A stretch of DNA of 64,000 nt, taken from the NCBI RefSeq assembly GCF_001293465.1, contig NZ_JSYZ01000018.1, forward strand, positions 321,500 through 385,499, read 5' to 3'. This stretch comes from Pseudomonas asplenii (GTDB lineage: Bacteria; Pseudomonadota; Gammaproteobacteria; Pseudomonadales; Pseudomonadaceae). Positions 34,426 to 42,024 of the stretch are shown here, in pieces; the stretch's first letter is position 1, and the number at the start of each line of letters is the position of its first letter. Below the pieces are notes generated by a model. It saw only the letters and a list, made by a program, of their open reading frames with translations, did not search any database and was not told the origin of the DNA. The translations under genes and the position numbers were made by a program.

Positions 34426-36507
34426 TTACTTGGTCGGTGCCACACCCGCGGTGTTATCCAGCAGGCTCTTGGTCGCGGTCTGGATGAAGGAACCGAGTTT
34501 CTGCTTCAGCTCGGCTTCGTCCGGCGAGTTCGGCAGCAATTCGCCACCTGGGGTGGCGCCCAGGTGGTAGCTCCACAGACGCGCCGGCACATCCTTGGGC
34601 TGCACCAGCACACGGTCGCCGGTGACCAGCGCCACGGTCGGCTCGCTGCCCGACGGCTTGATCATGCCGATACCGTGGTCGCCTTCCGGCAGGTTGAGCA
34701 GGTCACGCCCCCAGCACTGCTGGCGGAACTCGCCGCCCAGGCGGCCCATGATGGTCGGGACGATATCGATCTGGGTACCGACGGTGTCGCGGCGCGCGCC
34801 GAATTTCTCCTGGATGCCCGGGCCGATCAGCAGCAGCGGCACGTTGAAGCGTCCCAGGTCCATTTCGGTGATCTGCTCCTCGTTGCCGAAACCATGGTCA
34901 CCGACCACCACGAACAGGGTGTCCTTGAAGTAGGGCTCCTTGCGGGCCTTCTCGAAGAACTGGCCCAGGGCCCAGTCGGAGTAGCGCATGGCCGTCAGGT
35001 GCTCGTTGAGCGTGCCACGATCGGTGACGCGCTCGACCGGCAGGGGCGTCGGCAGTGCGTACGGGGTATGGTTGGACAGGGTCTGCAGCAAGGCATAGAA
35101 CGGCTTGCCGCTCGCCTCCCGGGTCTTCAACTCTTCCAGGCTGCGGTTGAACATGTCCTGGTCGGACACGCCCCAGGTCGGGTCGGAGAATACCGGATTG
35201 ACGAAGTCGTTGCGGCCGATGAAGGTGGTCATGCCCTGGCTGCCGAAGAAGCCCGACTGGTTGTCCCAGGCGAAATCGCCGTTGTAGACGTACACGTCGT
35301 CATATTTGCGGGCGCTGAGCAGTTGCGGCAGGCCGGACAGCTTGTGGCTGCCTTCCGGCGTCTGCATCAGGTACTCGAAACCGGGCAGGTTCGGGAAGCA
35401 CGCCATGGTGGCGAACATGCCCTGGTGGGTGTGGGTACCGTTGGAGAAGAACCGCTCGAACAGCAGGCCCTCCTTGGACAGCTTGTCGAAATAAGGGGTG
35501 ATGTTGCCGGGACGGCCGAGGGCGCCTACCGAGTGACCGGCGAAGCTTTCCATCAGGATCACCACGACGTTTTTGATCGGCAGGGTGTTCTGCGCCGGTG
35601 GCAGGGTGTCGCGGCGGATCGCGGCGATATCGCTGTCGACCAGCTTGTCATTGGCGGTCAGCAGCATGTCGCGCACGGTCTGCTGGGCCAGCGGCTGTTG
35701 CAGGGTGGCTTTCCAGATATTGTCGCGATCATCGGACAGGCGACTCTGGGCCGCCGAGATCAGCGTCAGCGTCCCATTGAGGCCCAGCTGGTTGGCGAAG
35801 TTCGATTCGGTGGTGTAGGCATCTCCCCAGCGCAGTGGCGGGCCCTGGCGCAGGGTGCCGCGGGCGGCGACGACGCAGACCAGCAGCAGCACTACGAACA
35901 GCACGGTACGCGCATACCAGGGGGCGACGGCACGGCTGCCGGTGCTCACCGCGAAACCGCCACGGGGACGGGTGATCCGGTCGGCGCCGCGGAACAGCAG
36001 GCTCAGCACCACGGTACCCACGGCCCAGGCCAGCAGGTAGCGGACCACCGGGAAACCGTACCAGAGCATGCTCATCACGGTTTTCGGGTCTTCCTTCACG
36101 TACTGGAACACCAGGCCGTTGAGGCGCTGGTGGAACTCGCGGTAGAAGTCCATTTCCATCAGGCCGAAGAACAGCGCCAGGCTCGAGGTCACCGTCAGCC
36201 AGAAGCGGAACAGGCCGCGTGCGGCCATGGCCCGGGCGCTGAGGAACGCCAGCGTCAACGGAATACAGAGGTAGACCACGATACGGATATCGAAACGCAG
36301 GCCGTTACCGAACGCCTCGAGGAAGGTCGAGGCCGGGGTGTCGAGGATCATCTCGCGGTTGTAGACCAGCAATGCCACCCGCAGCAGGGTGAACATCACC
36401 ATCATGATCAATGCACACAACAGCGTGTAAGCCAGGTGAGACTTGACTGACGGTTGCGGCAGGCGCGTTGAGGAGCGCTGCGTGCTCAGGGCGTCCGGGT
36501 TTGCCAT
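34426..36507 (-). CDS. LTA-synthase/sulfatase-family membrane phosphotransferase
   Basis: Inner-membrane protein of 693 aa with about five N-terminal helices (residues 25-230) and a large periplasmic alkaline-phosphatase-like domain (about 300-640). The nucleophile region is VILMESFAGHSVGALG, with Ser in place of the Thr of LtaS. Further metal-site segments are FSNGTHTHQGMFAT and VVVGDHGFGNE. Gram-negative relatives transfer phosphoglycerol or phosphoethanolamine to glycans or lipids (OpgB-like, EptA-like). The exact acceptor is unknown. PAO1 has an equivalent near aroC (PA1689). Confidence 0.85.
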   Translation of the reverse strand: MANPDALSTQRSSTRLPQPSVKSHLAYTLLCALIMMVMFTLLRVALLVYNREMILDTPASTFLEAFGNGLRFDIRIVVYLCIPLTLAFLSARAMAARGLFRFWLTVTSSLALFFGLMEMDFYREFHQRLNGLVFQYVKEDPKTVMSMLWYGFPVVRYLLAWAVGTVVLSLLFRGADRITRPRGGFAVSTGSRAVAPWYARTVLFVVLLLVCVVAARGTLRQGPPLRWGDAYTTESNFANQLGLNGTLTLISAAQSRLSDDRDNIWKATLQQPLAQQTVRDMLLTANDKLVDSDIAAIRRDTLPPAQNTLPIKNVVVILMESFAGHSVGALGRPGNITPYFDKLSKEGLLFERFFSNGTHTHQGMFATMACFPNLPGFEYLMQTPEGSHKLSGLPQLLSARKYDDVYVYNGDFAWDNQSGFFGSQGMTTFIGRNDFVNPVFSDPTWGVSDQDMFNRSLEELKTREASGKPFYALLQTLSNHTPYALPTPLPVERVTDRGTLNEHLTAMRYSDWALGQFFEKARKEPYFKDTLFVVVGDHGFGNEEQITEMDLGRFNVPLLLIGPGIQEKFGARRDTVGTQIDIVPTIMGRLGGEFRQQCWGRDLLNLPEGDHGIGMIKPSGSEPTVALVTGDRVLVQPKDVPARLWSYHLGATPGGELLPNSPDEAELKQKLGSFIQTATKSLLDNTAGVAPTK

Positions 36508-36849
36508 GTCGATTGGAGACTCGTTGGATTCAGGTTGAGAAGTCGGGTTCTGCGGCGCCCTGCCCTCCCTGTGACGCGAGAGGGGCGCGAAGCCGGCAAA
36601 TGTTGCACGATCATCGGTGGTTTACCACCCATGTATCGTCATTAACCGTTGAAATTCTCTCTCACCAAAGGAAAAACCTTTTCAGAACAACGGATTGCAG
36701 TATGAGAGAGCGCTAAATCAAGCGAAGGAATTGTCGTAGACGGAATGTGAAAATTTCGTTGGACGCATGTTTTGACACACAAAAAGGAACGGCCTGCCGA
36801 AACGCGCCGCGCCACTCCGGCAGGAAACGCCCGACCGCCACCCAGGCCG
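36508..36849. other. Intergenic region, 342 bp
   Basis: Upstream region of the LtaS-like gene and downstream region of the PLDc_N gene, both on the minus strand. It is markedly A/T-rich between 36615 and 36790. An inverted repeat near 36795-36825 (CCTGCCG/CGGCAGG on the minus strand, then CCTTTTTG) could end the PLDc_N transcript. No gene is supported. Confidence 0.5.
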
Positions 36850-37041
36850 CTAGATCCGTACGTTGCCCCGTGGCCCCGCAATCGCCCAGATGATCAGCCC
36901 CAGTACCGGCAGCAGGGCGATCAGCAGTACCCAGAGGATTTTCATCCCGGTTTCGGCACCGCTTTTCAGGACGTTGAGAATGGCCCAGATATCCAGGGCC
37001 AGGATGATCAGGCCAACGAGGCCATTGAAGGTCGAACCCAT
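36850..37041 (-). CDS. PLDc_N domain small membrane protein
   Basis: Protein of 63 aa with two hydrophobic helices (about 5-24 and 34-54) and the PLDc_N pattern FNGLVGLIILALDIWAI...ILWVLLIALLPVLGLIIWAIAGPRG. Such short proteins contain only the N-terminal membrane part of cardiolipin synthases without the HKD catalytic domains, so it is not an enzyme. Function unknown. Confidence 0.85.
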   Translation of the reverse strand: MGSTFNGLVGLIILALDIWAILNVLKSGAETGMKILWVLLIALLPVLGLIIWAIAGPRGNVRI

Positions 37042-37117
37042 GGTGCTGCTCCCGAATGATGAGGACTGGCACTAGTAGGATAGCCGGCCACGACCAGGGT
37101 TCCGTCCAATTCCCGCC

Positions 37118-37648
37118 TCAGACGTGCAGCGCGATCCGCAGGGCTTCCAGGGACGGTGCGGCGGCGATGCCGACCTGCTCGCACAACTCCAGCACCCGTG
37201 GCAGGTCACTACCGTAGACCAGCACCGCCTGCAGTTCATCATCCAGCAGTTGGCTGAAGTTCAGCAGCACGTAGCCCCCCATTTCCGGGTTCATGCTCGA
37301 AAGCTGGATCTGGATGCGGTTCAGTGCCGTCAGCGCCTCGACCTTGGCCAATTGCTTGGGCTTGATGTTGAACGGCACGTCCTTGCCGAAGGACGCGACG
37401 ATCTGGGCAAACAGGTCCATGTAGGTGTCCGCCTGGAACAGCACGGTCTCCGGCAGGCTGCCGACCACGACCCACTCACCCAGGGGGATCGGGAAGCTGT
37501 CGTCGTAGTTGATATCCGGATTGGCCGCCAGGAAACCGGCCTCGTCCGCATAGGCCTGGGCGGCCTCGTCGGCGATCTGCAGGATCTCGGCTTCGCCCAT
37601 GCAGCCGGAGCTGATTTTGGTGATGAGTTCGATAAGGGCGGTTTTCAT
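37118..37648 (-). CDS. Conserved protein of unknown function
   Basis: Acidic soluble protein of 176 aa starting MKTALIELITKISSGCMGEA. No signal peptide or transmembrane segment is seen, and I do not recognise catalytic motifs. The alternation of helix and strand (ADTYMDLFAQIVASFGKDVPF, YVLLNFSQLLDDELQAVLVYG) suggests a compact alpha/beta fold. The ATG at 37648 is chosen because the upstream extension to 37696 is low in quality. It is downstream of the ankyrin gene on the same strand with a 93-bp gap, so an operon is possible. Confidence 0.65.
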   Translation of the reverse strand: MKTALIELITKISSGCMGEAEILQIADEAAQAYADEAGFLAANPDINYDDSFPIPLGEWVVVGSLPETVLFQADTYMDLFAQIVASFGKDVPFNIKPKQLAKVEALTALNRIQIQLSSMNPEMGGYVLLNFSQLLDDELQAVLVYGSDLPRVLELCEQVGIAAAPSLEALRIALHV

Positions 37649-37741
37649 GGAGACACTGCGACCTGGGGCTGTTCGGGGGCGCGAAGGATAGCGCAAATAA
37701 CGGCGCCGCGCAGGTACAAGACCGGCACGACGCCGGCAAGC

Positions 37742-38260
37742 TCAGGCCTCCAGTTGCTGCAACTGCGCGGCCGTGTCCGTCGCGCCCATGGTCCGGGCCG
37801 CCGCCAGCGCCGTGACACCATTGGCATCCGTGGCCCGGGGGTCGGCTCCCTGGCTGAGCAGGTACTCGACGATCGCGGTGCGGTTGAACATCGCCGCCAT
37901 CATCAAGGCCGTACGACCGTCCGCCGATGCGCCCTCGACCTGCGCGCCGCCTTCGATCAGCAGCCTGACCATCGGCAGGTCGCCCTTGAAGGCGGCTCCG
38001 GCAATCGGGCTCTGGCCGTTGGCATTGCGGATTTCCGGATCGGCCTTGTGTTCGAGCAGCACCCGCACCGCATCGACATGGCCATGGTAGCTGGCGAGCA
38101 TCAGCAGGGTGTCACCCTTGTGGTTGCGCAGGTTGACCGGCAGGCCGCTGCTCAGCAGCGCGGCCAGCATGGCGGCATCGCCCTTGCGCGCCACGTCGAA
38201 CACCTGTTCGGCAAATTCGGCGGCTTCTTCTTCGGTCATTTGTCGGGCTTGATCGGACAT
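37742..38260 (-). CDS. Ankyrin repeat protein
   Basis: Protein of 172 aa made of a short N-terminal helix and about four ankyrin repeats (KGDTLLMLASYHGHVDAV, NGQSPIAGAAFKGDLPMV, DGRTALMMAAMFNRTAIV, NGVTALAAARTMG). No signal peptide. Ankyrin proteins of this size in pseudomonads are often partners of catalases or antitoxin-like proteins, but there is no such neighbour here. Binding partner unknown. Confidence 0.88.
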   Translation of the reverse strand: MSDQARQMTEEEAAEFAEQVFDVARKGDAAMLAALLSSGLPVNLRNHKGDTLLMLASYHGHVDAVRVLLEHKADPEIRNANGQSPIAGAAFKGDLPMVRLLIEGGAQVEGASADGRTALMMAAMFNRTAIVEYLLSQGADPRATDANGVTALAAARTMGATDTAAQLQQLEA

Positions 38261-38368
38261 CTCGGAACTCCCTGTGGCTGAACGGGAAACGGCTCATCTA
38301 TGGAGCCAGTTTCCCGACCTTGAGTTTCCCTGTCATGCCTTATTTTTCAAGCCCTTCCATAGCCAGAA

Positions 38369-40207
38369 TCAATAACGGAACTTGCCGGCATGAATCTCTT
38401 CGTGAATCCGCCCGGTCACCTGCACATAGGTGTCGGAGCCCGGCAGCCAGGCGTAGATCGGATCGTCGCCGACCTTGCCGGGGTCGAAGGCCTCGTCCCG
38501 CAGCCGACCCTTCTGGTATTTGAAGGTGCCGGTGGTTTCCATCTTCAGCTTCACCCGCAGGAACAGCGGAATCGCATAGCTCGGCATCTGCTGGCGGGCG
38601 AAACTCAGCAACTCGGCGAAATCCAGGGTGGCCAGCGACTCGGCAGGCGTGATCGCGGCCATTCCCGCCCGGCCGTTGGTGTTGCTGATTTCCACCCCGT
38701 AGGCCACCACTTCGGCGATATGCGGGTGTTGCAGCAGGATATTCTCCACTTCGGTGGTGGACACGTTCTCGCCCTTCCAGCGGTAGGAGTCACCCAGGCG
38801 GTCGACGAACTGGGCATGCCCGAAACCGATGTCGCGCAGCAGGTCGCCGGTATTGAAATAGCGGTCGCCCTTTTCGAACACGTCGCACAGCACGACCTTC
38901 TGGGTCTTGGCCGATTCGGTGTAGCCGTCCAGCGGCGCCTTGTCGTCGATCCGCGCCAGCAGCAGGCCCTGGCCACCCTTGGGCACCTTGCGCATGAAAC
39001 CGTCGGCGTCGCGCAGCGGTGTTCCGCAATCCGGGGCGTATTCCACCAGGGCCCAGGACATCAGGGAAAAGCCGATGGTGTTGTTGAAGTTGAGCGCGTT
39101 GGTGAAACCGATGTTGCCATCGCTGGCGGCATAGAATTCGCTGATGTGGTCGATGTCGAAACGCTGCTTGAACTCCCGCCAGACGCTCGGGCGCAGACCG
39201 TTGCCGATCATCTTCACCACCTTGTTGTGCTTGTCCGCGGCGCTGGGCGGCTGGTCCAGCAGATAGCGGCACAACTCGCCCACGTAACCCAGGGTGGTGG
39301 CGTTGAAACGCCGTGCCTCGTCCCAGAACTGGCTGGCGCTGAACTTGCGCCGGAAGGCGAACCCCGACGCCCCGGCAATCGCCGAGCCCCAGCACACGCA
39401 CAGGCCCGTGGCGTGATACAGCGGCAGGGTGCAATAGAGGACATCCTGCGGCCCCATGTCGAGGGCGATAAGGCCGAAGCTGGCGTAGGTCTTCATCCAG
39501 CGACCATGACGGAAGATCCCGGCCTTGGGCAGACCAGTGGTGCCGGAGGTATAGATATAGAAACAGGGGTCATCACAGAAGACCTGCTGGCTGCTGGCCG
39601 GGTTCGCCTGGTCCTGGCCGAGGCTGGCGCTCATCAGGTTGATCCAGCCCGCGGGCGCTTCACCCGGATCGGCATCGGTGTCCTGATCCGCCACGAAGTA
39701 GTGCCGGGCCGGGTCGATCGCCACCTGCTCGCGCACGGCCGAATAGGCCCCGAGCAGTTCCGCCCCGACGACCATCGCCACCGGCGACACCAGCGTGATG
39801 CTGTGGACCAGCGCCCCCTGGGTCTGGGAGGTGTTGAGCATCGCGCAGACCCCGCCCACCTTGGCCACCGCCAGGATCGTCACCAGCAACTCGATGCGGT
39901 TCTCGATCAGCACGCCAATCACATCGCCCTTGCCGATGCCCTGAGCGATCAGGTAATGGGCTATGCGGTTGGCCCACTGGTTGGTCTGCTGATAAGTCAG
40001 GGAACGGTTGCCATAGAGCAGCGCCGCTCCCGAAGGATTGCGAGCCACCGCCTGTTCGAAACTCCAGGCGAGCCCGCAGGGCTGGTCGGGGGCTTTCACC
40101 TTGGACAGCTTGAGCCCGCGGATGACACGCGGCAGCGCCTTGGCAACGGTGGGAAGCTTGCGGAGCATCATGCCCCAGGTGATCACGTCATCGGTTTGAA
40201 CGTTCAT
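38369..40207 (-). CDS. Long-chain acyl-CoA synthetase (AMP-forming, FATP-like)
   Basis: ANL-superfamily enzyme of 612 aa that activates long-chain fatty acids. The P-loop is YIYTSGTTGLPKAG (near residue 218), and the late motif FNTGDLLRD...RLGDSYRWKGENVSTTEVE carries the hinge. The length and the sequence of this motif resemble the FATP/FadD6 subgroup more than FadD1. Its divergent neighbour is the DUF3509 gene, and the 379-bp gap between them holds regulatory sites. Confidence 0.88.
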   Translation of the reverse strand: MNVQTDDVITWGMMLRKLPTVAKALPRVIRGLKLSKVKAPDQPCGLAWSFEQAVARNPSGAALLYGNRSLTYQQTNQWANRIAHYLIAQGIGKGDVIGVLIENRIELLVTILAVAKVGGVCAMLNTSQTQGALVHSITLVSPVAMVVGAELLGAYSAVREQVAIDPARHYFVADQDTDADPGEAPAGWINLMSASLGQDQANPASSQQVFCDDPCFYIYTSGTTGLPKAGIFRHGRWMKTYASFGLIALDMGPQDVLYCTLPLYHATGLCVCWGSAIAGASGFAFRRKFSASQFWDEARRFNATTLGYVGELCRYLLDQPPSAADKHNKVVKMIGNGLRPSVWREFKQRFDIDHISEFYAASDGNIGFTNALNFNNTIGFSLMSWALVEYAPDCGTPLRDADGFMRKVPKGGQGLLLARIDDKAPLDGYTESAKTQKVVLCDVFEKGDRYFNTGDLLRDIGFGHAQFVDRLGDSYRWKGENVSTTEVENILLQHPHIAEVVAYGVEISNTNGRAGMAAITPAESLATLDFAELLSFARQQMPSYAIPLFLRVKLKMETTGTFKYQKGRLRDEAFDPGKVGDDPIYAWLPGSDTYVQVTGRIHEEIHAGKFRY

Positions 40208-40416
40208 GGGTCACATCCTGTCTTTTATTATTATCGAGCGAACGTCGTCCGGGCCGACAACCTCGCCCACCGTCCTTGTTGCAGCCCCGGGATTCGCAGC
40301 GTCGCCGGGGGCCCGCCTCGAATCGAAAATACGGCAACCCTGGCGAAGCTGTACACGAAGGTTTTGCAAAGTTTTGTATCCTCGCGCCCGTCAGGGGCGG
40401 CATTGGCCGGCGCTGG

Positions 40417-40461
40417 GCAAAATGCAGGATGCACGACGGCGGATCTTGCATTTTGCACGAC
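40417..40461. promoter_or_regulatory. Symmetric upstream element (possible activator site)
   Basis: Perfect 10-bp inverted repeat GCAAAATGCA (40417-40426) and TGCATTTTGC (40447-40456), with centres 30 bp apart. The 8-mer TGCACGAC is also repeated directly at 40430 and 40454. It is placed about 85-130 bp upstream of the sigma54 start, the usual place for an enhancer-binding protein. Confidence 0.55.
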
Positions 40462-40482
40462 ACCACAAAACCAATATAATCA

Positions 40483-40495
40483 TAACTTATTGATT
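40483..40495 (-). promoter_or_regulatory. IHF-binding site (perfect consensus)
   Basis: On the minus strand AATCAATAAGTTA matches WATCAANNNNTTR at every fixed position. It lies between the symmetric element and the -24/-12 promoter, as expected for DNA bending at sigma54 promoters. Confidence 0.65.
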
Positions 40496-40522
40496 TTAAA
40501 GGGATTTATAAAAACGGAATAC

Positions 40523-40538
40523 TGGCACAATCACTGCA
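40523..40538 (+). promoter_or_regulatory. Candidate sigma54 (RpoN) promoter for the DUF3509 gene
   Basis: TGGCACAATCACTGCA matches TGGCACG-N4-TTGCA with two mismatches and exactly 10 bp between GG and GC. Predicted start near 40549, giving a leader of about 38 nt to the ATG at 40587. Confidence 0.65.
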
Positions 40539-40586
40539 CCTCTCACTCCATCCCTAGTCATTCACTAGCTGACGGAGTCGATCGAC

Positions 40587-40859
40587 ATGGACCTGATCCA
40601 GGAAAAATTCTCTTCTGTATTCTCCAACTACGAAGTCACCACCCAGCCACGCCCTGACGGTGGCGTGCTGCTCACGCTGCGTGACCGCGACGGCAAGCAG
40701 ATGAAACGCTCAATCTCCTACGCCCAGCTGCACACCGCGGAACAGCTGACCTGGGTGATCAGCGCGATTCGCCGCGACCTCGCCGGCCAGCCCAGCGAAC
40801 TGCCGGCCATTTCCCTGCTGCAAAGCCAGAACCGTTTTGCCCTGCCCTCCTATCATTGA
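40587..40859 (+). CDS. DUF3509 domain protein
   Basis: Protein of 90 aa, MDLIQEKFSSVFSNYEVTTQ at the start, of the pseudomonad-specific DUF3509 family (pattern RPDGGVLLTLRD..G...KRSIS..QL). No known function, signal peptide or membrane segment. The ribosome site GGAG lies nine nt before the ATG. Expression probably depends on RpoN and an unknown activator, given the promoter architecture upstream. Confidence 0.85.
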   Translation: MDLIQEKFSSVFSNYEVTTQPRPDGGVLLTLRDRDGKQMKRSISYAQLHTAEQLTWVISAIRRDLAGQPSELPAISLLQSQNRFALPSYH

Positions 40860-40877
40860 GCCCGCGCGGCAGGTGAG

Positions 40878-41228
40878 CTAGACGAGGCCGCGATGGACGG
40901 CCTCGCCAACGGCGTGGGCACGGTTGCTCACCCCCAGCTTGTGATAGATGTTGCGTAGATGAAACTTCACCGTGGCTTCGGACACGTTGCGGATCACGCT
41001 GATTTCCCACACCGTCTTGCCCGCCTTGGCCCACTTGAGCACTTCCAGTTCCTTCTCGCTCAGGGTCGGGGCCTTGGCGAGGCGATTGCGGCGATTTTTC
41101 TTCAGAGCCGGCAATAGCACCACCTGAACAACATCCTGTTTAAGCGGGTCCCTCGACTCCTTGATATCGGCCGGTCGAGGCCGGGCCATCTGCGCGACGC
41201 CCGCCGCCGATAGAGTGGGAATGCTCAT
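40878..41228 (-). CDS. Small LuxR-type HTH transcriptional regulator (no sensor domain)
   Basis: Protein of 116 aa. The C-terminal half (about 50-116) is a LuxR/GerE helix-turn-helix with LSEKELEVLKWAKAGKTVWEIS and the recognition segment VSEATVKFHLRNIYHKLGVSNRAHAV. The N-terminal 50 residues are basic and disordered-looking, with neither a receiver nor an acyl-homoserine-lactone domain. It therefore resembles orphan, domain-trimmed LuxR proteins, which act by DNA binding alone or by partner binding. Convergent with DUF3509; targets unknown. Confidence 0.85.
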   Translation of the reverse strand: MSIPTLSAAGVAQMARPRPADIKESRDPLKQDVVQVVLLPALKKNRRNRLAKAPTLSEKELEVLKWAKAGKTVWEISVIRNVSEATVKFHLRNIYHKLGVSNRAHAVGEAVHRGLV

Positions 41229-41346
41229 GTCTGTTCCTCCCTGTGACTTTCAACAGTTCGCACAGTTGTTGCCCGAACAACCGCCGAAAACAGAGAGTTA
41301 CACAGAAGTGGGAATTAACAACCGACCACAAACATAAACAGGGATG

Positions 41347-41443
41347 GCCGACATTTCATTAGGCAGCATCCTACAAATTGAAACATTCACTTCCGACTCA
41401 AGTTTTAATCACTCAAGCCGTGTGGCGACTGTTTAATGTCGGC
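41347..41443. repeat. Widely spaced 9-bp inverted repeat upstream of the LuxR-type gene
   Basis: GCCGACATT (41347-41355) and its exact complement AATGTCGGC (41435-41443) flank 79 bp of A/T-rich sequence. The pair sits in the 226-bp gap upstream of the LuxR-type gene. It might be a pair of half-sites for looping, or chance. Confidence 0.3.
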
Positions 41444-41454
41444 GCTCCAGACCT

Positions 41455-42000
41455 TCAGTCGTCCAGGCGGGGAAAACGCCCGGCGATATCGTCCTCGACC
41501 GGGCTGGCAACCCGCCCCTCAGTCTTGTCGAACAGCCGGACCGCCACGCAACGCGGCTCCTCGCCCAGGTCGAACCAGTACGACGTACCGGCCGCAATGG
41601 TGATCAGATCGTTCCTTTCGCACAGCACCGCATAAACATAATCACCAATATGCAGGCTGAGCAGCCCGCGCCCGCCAAGGAACCACCGCACCTCATTGGC
41701 CTGCTGGCGCTGCTCACGCAACAGCTGCGCACAGCGCTCGAGCTTCTGCGGGTGACTGTTGTCGAGGCTGATGACCTCGACCGCGACACTGCCGTGCTCG
41801 CTCATCAGGGGATCGAGCTGGGCCCGACAGGCTTCGAGCACGTCTTCCTCAGGGGTGCCGGGGCGAATCGGCGTAGCGACGGACAAACGCTCGAAGCGAA
41901 CGCCCTGCTCCGCCAGGGTCGCAGTGATATCGTCGACGTGGGTCAGGACCTTGTTCGCAAGTTCCGGGCTGCTGACGGGGTAAACGGACAGAATGCTCAT
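41455..42000 (-). CDS. Acireductone dioxygenase homologue lacking metal ligands
   Basis: Cupin protein of 181 aa, alignable along its length with acireductone dioxygenase (MtnD/ARD): VRFER near residue 34, NEVRWFLGGRGLLSLHIGD near 102-120, VLCERNDLITI near 125-135, and YWFDLGEEP near 141-149. Three of the four metal ligands are gone. His96 and His98 of the Klebsiella enzyme correspond to Gln97 and Gln99 and His140 to Tyr141, while Glu102 remains as Glu103. The classic reaction is therefore unlikely, and it may be a regulatory or binding pseudoenzyme. In PAO1, as I recall, mtnB, mtnD and mtnC lie here beside the MFS gene; mtnB and mtnC are absent. Confidence 0.8.
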   Translation of the reverse strand: MSILSVYPVSSPELANKVLTHVDDITATLAEQGVRFERLSVATPIRPGTPEEDVLEACRAQLDPLMSEHGSVAVEVISLDNSHPQKLERCAQLLREQRQQANEVRWFLGGRGLLSLHIGDYVYAVLCERNDLITIAAGTSYWFDLGEEPRCVAVRLFDKTEGRVASPVEDDIAGRFPRLDD

Positions 42001-42024
42001 GGCTTCTATTTCCTCGGGAAAGGC

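Larger units (their letters stand above)
40208..40586. other. Divergent regulatory region, 379 bp
   Basis: It lies between the acyl-CoA synthetase gene and the DUF3509 gene. From left to right it holds a G/C-rich segment, the symmetric element 40417-40461, a perfect IHF consensus at 40483-40495, and a sigma54-type promoter at 40523-40538. No gene is present. Confidence 0.75.
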
